DNA of 64,000 nt from positions 1 to 64,000 of the forward strand of contig DATBHB010000004.1 in assembly GCA_036557705.1 (NCBI GenBank), read 5' to 3'. Of the stretch, positions 59,680 through 64,000 are shown piece after piece. Each line of letters begins with the position of its first letter. Position 1 is the first letter of the stretch. A model generated the notes under the pieces. That model saw only the letters and a program-made list of their open reading frames with translations, did no database searches and was not told where the DNA came from. This DNA comes from VAZQ01 sp036557705. Its GTDB lineage: Bacteria > Pseudomonadota > Alphaproteobacteria > Rhizobiales > Xanthobacteraceae. A program made the translations under genes and the position numbers.

Positions 59680-59927
59680 TCGATCCTCCCTATCTCCTCA
59701 TTCGAAATCGCCGTCCTCCACGTGGCGAGCAGAATCTGCTGTCGTGGCGCCGCCCATCTGATTACTGCGCGGAGCTTATTCCGCGGGAGCTTTCCCTTCC
59801 ATAATGACATTGTATCAATCCTTATTAGCGCTCGGTACTCTGCAAAAACAACGTGGAAATGCGGTGGAGGATGCTCATTGGGGAAGAAGTGAATCTTCAT
59901 GCCATCGATGATTGCAACGATCGGCAT
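59676..59927 (-). CDS. DUF4160 protein (first gene of an inserted pair)
   Basis: This 83-residue protein has the DUF4160 signature NEHPPPHFHVVFAEYRALI followed by WRTAISNEE-type charged ends. It starts 9 bases after the sucB stop on the same strand, with only a weak GAG before the ATG, so it is probably translated by coupling. Together with DUF2442 it forms a compact cassette between sucB and lpdA. Function is unknown. Confidence 0.82.
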   Translation of the reverse strand: MPIVAIIDGMKIHFFPNEHPPPHFHVVFAEYRALIRIDTMSLWKGKLPRNKLRAVIRWAAPRQQILLATWRTAISNEEIGRID

Positions 59928-59936
59928 ACTCGATTA

Positions 59937-61232
59937 TCAAAGGTCCAGCACCAGTCGCGTCGGGTCATCGATCCCCTCCTTCACCCGCACCAGGAAGGTC
60001 ACCGCCTCGCGGCCGTCGACGATCCGGTGGTCGTAGCTCAGCGCCAGATACATCATCGGCCGCGGCTCGACCTTGCCGGCCACCACCATTGGGCGCTCCT
60101 GGATCTTGTGCATGCCGAGAATGCCGGACTGCGGCGCGTTGAGAATCGGGGTGGACATCAGCGAGCCATAGACGCCGCCGTTGCTGATCGTGAAGGTGCC
60201 GCCCTGAAGCTCCTCAAGCTTGAGCGTGCCGTCGCGTGCGCGGCGGCCAAGATCGGCGATCTTCTTTTCGATTTCGGCAAGCGACATCGCGTCGGCATCG
60301 CGCAGCACCGGTACTACCAGGCCCTTGTCGGTGCCGACGGCGACGCCGATGTGGTAGTAATTCTTGTAGACGATATGGGGGCCGTCGATCTCGGCATTGA
60401 CCGCTGGTATTTCTTTTAGCGCCTGCACGCAGGCGCGCACGAAAAACCCCATGAAGCCGAGGCGCACGCCGTGCTTCTTCTCGAACAGATCGCGGTATTG
60501 GCTGCGCAGATGCATGACCGCGCTCATGTCGACCTCGTTGAAGGTCGTAAGCATCGCTGCGGTGTTCTGCGCCTCCTTGAGCCGCCGCGCGATGGTGGCG
60601 CGCAGCCGCGTCATGCGCACGCGCTCTTCGCGCGCGGCATCGTCGGGAGGCGAAGGTGCGCGCGCCTGCACGGCGGCAGGCTGCGCTATCGGCGTCGGTG
60701 CGGCGGCCGCGCGCTCGATTGCGGCCAGCATGTCGCCCTTGGTGACGCGCCCGTTCTTGCCCGAACCGGCAACGCTCGCCGCATCGATCCCGCTTTCGGC
60801 CGCAAGCTTGCGCACCGAGGGCGCCAGCGGCCTGTCGGAGCCCGCCGAGGGAGGAGGCGGGGCTTGGACCGGCTTGGATTCCACGCGAGGCTGAGGTTGT
60901 TCCGGACCGGCGCCGATCGGCCTCGCTGTCGTGTTTTTTTCCTCGGGCCGCCCGGTCGGGCTTGGCGCTGCCTTGGCAGCGCTCGCGCCGGCGCCGGCGC
61001 CGTCCTGGATTTTCCCGAGCAGCGCTCCAACCGCGACCGTATCGCCGTCCTTAGCGGCAATCTCTGCGAGCACCCCCGCGGCCGGCGCCGGCACTTCGAG
61101 CGTTACCTTGTCGGTCTCGATCTCGACCAGCGGCTCATCGACCGCGACCGGATCACCCGGTTTCTTGAACCATTTGCTGACGGTCGCTTCGGTCACCGAT
61201 TCGCCAAGCGTGGGGACGCGGATCTCGGTCAT
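59937..61232 (-). CDS. sucB: Dihydrolipoamide succinyltransferase (E2) of 2-oxoglutarate dehydrogenase
   Basis: This protein of about 431 residues has an N-terminal lipoyl domain with the lipoylated Lys in IETDKVTLEVPAPAAG. An Ala/Pro-rich linker (about 80-120) leads to an E3-binding domain (APSVRKLAAESGIDAASVAG) and the catalytic domain with YDHRIVDGREAVTFLV near the C-terminus. It transfers succinyl from E1 to CoA. The ATG at 61232 is used, and an in-frame TTG at 61238 precedes it. A 7-bp tandem repeat lies just upstream. Confidence 0.95.
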   Translation of the reverse strand: MTEIRVPTLGESVTEATVSKWFKKPGDPVAVDEPLVEIETDKVTLEVPAPAAGVLAEIAAKDGDTVAVGALLGKIQDGAGAGASAAKAAPSPTGRPEEKNTTARPIGAGPEQPQPRVESKPVQAPPPPSAGSDRPLAPSVRKLAAESGIDAASVAGSGKNGRVTKGDMLAAIERAAAAPTPIAQPAAVQARAPSPPDDAAREERVRMTRLRATIARRLKEAQNTAAMLTTFNEVDMSAVMHLRSQYRDLFEKKHGVRLGFMGFFVRACVQALKEIPAVNAEIDGPHIVYKNYYHIGVAVGTDKGLVVPVLRDADAMSLAEIEKKIADLGRRARDGTLKLEELQGGTFTISNGGVYGSLMSTPILNAPQSGILGMHKIQERPMVVAGKVEPRPMMYLALSYDHRIVDGREAVTFLVRVKEGIDDPTRLVLDL

Positions 61233-61240
61233 GGGCAAGC

Positions 61241-61344
61241 TCAGAGGTCAGAGGACAGAGGACAGAGGACAGATAAAAGCAGATCCTCGCGGCGGCGCCT
61301 GCTCCGTTCTGTGTCCTCTGTCATCTGTCGTCCGTCCTCTGTTA
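61241..61344. repeat. 7-bp tandem and inverted repeats between sucA and sucB
   Basis: CAGAGGACAGAGGACAGAGG (unit CAGAGGA, about four copies, 61242-61275) is faced by an inverted array TCTGTGTCCTCTGTCATCTG and TCCGTCCTCTGTTA (61308-61344). They enclose about 30 bases. The last three bases of the right array are the sucA stop (TAA on the minus strand). Confidence 0.85.
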
Positions 61345-64000
61345 TCCGAGCGCCTGATCGAGCAGTGCCTTGAGCTGTTCGAAGTGCTTTGAGATTTGGC
61401 CGACTGCCGTCGAAGCGGAAGGCGAGCGGCCCGCGTATTTCAACTTTTTGCTGCCCGCCCCGATCTGCTCCAGCACCCATTGCAGATAGGGATCGATGAA
61501 ATGATAAGCGCCCATGTTGCGCGGTTCTTCCTGGCACCACACGAACTCGGCTTTCTTGAACCGGCCGAGTTCATGGACCAAGGCCTTCAGCGGTACCGGA
61601 TAGAGCTGCTCCAGGCGCAGGAGATAAATATCCTCGATGCCGCGCTTCTCCCGTTCCTCGTAGAGGTCGTAATAGACCTTTCCGGAGCACATCACCACGC
61701 GCCTGATATCGGTGTCGGCGACCAGTCTGATTTTCGGGTCGGGCAGCATTTGCGCGTCGTCCCAGAGCAGCCGATGGAACGTGGCGCCGGCGGCCATCTG
61801 GTCGAGACGCGATACCGCGCGTCTGTGGCGCAGCAGCGACTTGGGCGTCATCAGGATCAGCGGCTTCCTGATGTCGCGCTTGAGCTGCCGGCGCAGAATA
61901 TGAAAGTAATTCGCCGGCGTCGTGCAGTTGGCGACCTGCATGTTGTCTTCGGCACACATCTGGAGGTAGCGTTCGAGCCGCGCCGACGAGTGCTCCGGTC
62001 CCTGCCCTTCGTAGCCGTGCGGCAGCAGGCACACGAGACCCGACATGCGCAGCCATTTGCGCTCGCCGCAGGAGATGAACTGGTCGATCACGACCTGGGC
62101 GCCGTTGGCGAAATCCCCGAACTGCGCCTCCCAAAGCGTGAGCGCATTCGGCTCTGCCAGCGAATAGCCGTACTCGAAACCAAGCACCGCCTCCTCGGAC
62201 AGCATCGAATTGACCACTTCAAAGCGCGCTTGTCTTTCGGCGATGTGGTTGAACGGAACGTAACGGCTCTCATCCTCCTGGTCGATGAGCACCGAGTGAC
62301 GCTGCGAGAACGTGCCGCGTTCGGTGTCCTGGCCCGAGAGCCGGACCCGGTGCCCTTCGAGCAGAAGCGAGCAGAAGGCGAGCGCTTCCGCGGTCGCCCA
62401 GTCGATGCCCTCGCCGGTTTCGATCGCGTTGCGTCGGTGATCGAGGAAGCGCTGCAGCGTCCGATGCAGGTGGAAGCCGGCGGGCACCGCTGTGATCTTA
62501 GCGCCGATCTCCCGTAGAGTTTGAGGGGCAACACCGGTATTACCGGTGCGCGGATCGTCGGGATCGCGCGAAACCTTGATGTCAGCCCAGCGGCCGTCGA
62601 GCCAGTCGGCCTTGTTGGCCTTGTAACCCTGGCTTGCCTCCAGTTCGGCATCGAGGCGGGCGCGCCAATCGGCCCTCATCTTGGCGACCTCAGCGTCGCT
62701 AACGAGGCCTTCGCCGGCGAGCTTATTGGCATAGATGTCGAGAGTCGTCGGATGCGTACGAATGGCCTTGTACATCAGCGGCTGCGTGAACGACGGCTCG
62801 TCGCCTTCGTTGTGGCCGAAGCGCCGATAGCAGAACATGTCGATGACGACCGGTTTCTGAAATTTCTGCCGGAATTCGGTCGCGATTTTCGCGGCGAAAA
62901 CCACAGCTTCCGGATCGTCGCCGTTGGCATGGAAGATCGGCGCCTCGATCATTTTGGCGACATCGGAAGGATACGGGGAAGAGCGCGAATAGCGCGGATA
63001 GGTCGTGAAGCCGATCTGATTGTTGACGATGAAATGCACGGAGCCGCCGGTGCGGTGGCCGCGCAGGCCCGAGAGCCCGAAACATTCGGCCACGACGCCC
63101 TGCCCGGCAAAGGCCGCATCGCCGGAAATAATCAAAGGCATCACCATTTCGCGGTGCTCCGGGGTAGCGCCGTACTGGTCCTGCTTGGCGCGAACCTTGC
63201 CGAGCACCACCGGATCGACGATTTCGAGATGCGATGGATTGGCCGTCAGCGAGAGGTGCACCCGGTTGCCGTCGAACTCCCGGTCCGATGACGCGCCGAG
63301 ATGATATTTGACGTCGCCGGAACCTTCGACCTCCTCGGTGGTCGCCGAGCCGCCCTTGAACTCGTGGAAGATGACGTGGTGCGGTTTGCCCATCACCTGC
63401 GCCAACACGTTGAGGCGGCCGCGATGCGACATGCCGAGCACAATTTCTTTGACGCCGAGGGCGCCGCCGCGCTTGATGATCTGTTCGAGCGCCGGGATCA
63501 TCGATTCGCCGCCGTCGAGGCCGAACCGCTTGGTACCGGTGAATTTGAGATCGCAGAATTTCTCGAATCCTTCCGCCTGAACGAGCTTGGCGAGAATTGC
63601 GCGTTTGCCCTCGGGCGTGAAGCTGATCTCCTTGTCGGGTCCCTCGATGCGCTCCTGAATCCAGCTCTTCTGCGCGCCATCGGAGATATGGAGGAACTCG
63701 ACGCCCAGAGTCTGGCAATAGGTCCGCTGGAGAATTTCAAGGATTTGACGCAGCGATCCGAATTGCAGCCCGAGCACCCTGTCGAGAAAAATTTGCCGAT
63801 CCATGTCGGCATCGGTGAACCCGTAGAAGCGCGGATCGAGGTCCGCTTCAGGCTGGGGCCGCTCCAGCCCGAGCGGATCGAGACGGGCATGGAAGTGACC
63901 GCGCGCCCGATAGGCGCGGATCAGCATCAGCGCGCGAATGGAATCGCGGGTCGCCTGCTGCACGTGGGCGTCGCTCAACTCGGCTCCGGCGGCCTGCGCC
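61342..64000 (-). CDS. sucA: 2-oxoglutarate dehydrogenase E1, N-terminus cut by window edge
   Basis: About 885 codons are visible, continuing past the right edge. The visible start AQAAGAELSDAHVQQATRDS leads into IRALMLIRAYRARGHFHARL, so roughly the first 100 residues of a protein of about 985 are missing. Thiamin-diphosphate and catalytic regions are present: LGMSHRGRLNVLAQVMGKP, SGDAAFAGQGVVAECF and GGSVHFIVNNQIGFTTYPRY. The C-terminal MCSGKVYYDLYEERE block is also present. It is E1 of the TCA-cycle complex, followed by sucB. Confidence 0.95.
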   Translation of the reverse strand, partial: AQAAGAELSDAHVQQATRDSIRALMLIRAYRARGHFHARLDPLGLERPQPEADLDPRFYGFTDADMDRQIFLDRVLGLQFGSLRQILEILQRTYCQTLGVEFLHISDGAQKSWIQERIEGPDKEISFTPEGKRAILAKLVQAEGFEKFCDLKFTGTKRFGLDGGESMIPALEQIIKRGGALGVKEIVLGMSHRGRLNVLAQVMGKPHHVIFHEFKGGSATTEEVEGSGDVKYHLGASSDREFDGNRVHLSLTANPSHLEIVDPVVLGKVRAKQDQYGATPEHREMVMPLIISGDAAFAGQGVVAECFGLSGLRGHRTGGSVHFIVNNQIGFTTYPRYSRSSPYPSDVAKMIEAPIFHANGDDPEAVVFAAKIATEFRQKFQKPVVIDMFCYRRFGHNEGDEPSFTQPLMYKAIRTHPTTLDIYANKLAGEGLVSDAEVAKMRADWRARLDAELEASQGYKANKADWLDGRWADIKVSRDPDDPRTGNTGVAPQTLREIGAKITAVPAGFHLHRTLQRFLDHRRNAIETGEGIDWATAEALAFCSLLLEGHRVRLSGQDTERGTFSQRHSVLIDQEDESRYVPFNHIAERQARFEVVNSMLSEEAVLGFEYGYSLAEPNALTLWEAQFGDFANGAQVVIDQFISCGERKWLRMSGLVCLLPHGYEGQGPEHSSARLERYLQMCAEDNMQVANCTTPANYFHILRRQLKRDIRKPLILMTPKSLLRHRRAVSRLDQMAAGATFHRLLWDDAQMLPDPKIRLVADTDIRRVVMCSGKVYYDLYEEREKRGIEDIYLLRLEQLYPVPLKALVHELGRFKKAEFVWCQEEPRNMGAYHFIDPYLQWVLEQIGAGSKKLKYAGRSPSASTAVGQISKHFEQLKALLDQALG

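Noticed and set aside
3201..61344. CRISPR array among the many repeats
   Set aside because: The repeats are dispersed palindromes without regular direct repeat/spacer periodicity and no cas gene is present.

Overview
The window looks like chromosomal DNA of a high-GC alphaproteobacterium of the order Hyphomicrobiales (Rhizobiales), most like the Bradyrhizobium / Nitrobacteraceae / Xanthobacteraceae side of the order. The support is gene order and gene form. There is a Rieske gene followed by a single fused cytochrome b/c1 gene (the fbcFH arrangement known from Bradyrhizobium), a block mutY - DUF721 - dsbA - smc, a block tolQRAB-pal-cpoB-tilS-ftsH, and a block sucA-sucB-lpdA-xerC. Intergenic spaces are packed with short palindromic repeat families. 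No rRNA, intact tRNA, CRISPR array, insertion sequence or prophage gene was recognised. This placement is inference from the sequence, not a database match.

Layout. 1-5.3 kb: the edge of a possible ferredoxin reductase, a two-gene ABC importer and a two-domain VOC/extradiol dioxygenase-like protein, then hemF and trmL on the other strand. 6.1-10.7 kb: respiratory complex III (petA, fused petBC), then mtnP and apt (purine salvage). 10.9-15.7 kb: an HtpX-like membrane protease with LemA, an MFS transporter and a RES/Xre-type toxin-antitoxin pair. 15.9-22.9 kb: smc, a DsbA-like thioredoxin, a DciA-like DUF721 protein, mutY and a DUF2852 membrane protein. 23.2-32.2 kb: the complete Tol-Pal envelope system with cpoB, then tilS and ftsH.

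32.3-45.4 kb is an accessory stretch. It is rich in secreted or periplasmic proteins: a cupin, a metallo-beta-lactamase-fold protein, two members of one uncharacterised exported family, two orphan TctC-type binding proteins, a lytic transglycosylase, a legumain-like C13 protease and an alpha/beta hydrolase. It also has many repeats and several unrecognised small genes. 45.6-64 kb returns to core genes: xthA, a MNT/HEPN toxin-antitoxin pair, lolA, ftsK, an aminotransferase, a broken parDE locus, glnK-amtB, tesB, xerC and the 2-oxoglutarate dehydrogenase genes sucA (cut by the window edge), sucB and lpdA. A DUF4160-DUF2442 gene pair is inserted seamlessly between sucB and lpdA.

How the parts relate. 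The core genes cover respiration and the TCA cycle (complex III, 2-oxoglutarate dehydrogenase), the cell envelope (Tol-Pal, LolA, HtpX/LemA, FtsH, DsbA), chromosome handling (SMC, FtsK, XerC, MutY, ExoIII), nitrogen sensing (GlnK/AmtB) and heme synthesis (HemF). The most unusual features are the repeats, which sit directly at gene ends and in places supply stop codons, start codons or C-terminal codons; the remodelled toxin-antitoxin loci; and the exported proteins of unknown function. Starts were chosen from ribosome-binding-site position, family length and signal-peptide placement, and several remain uncertain as noted.
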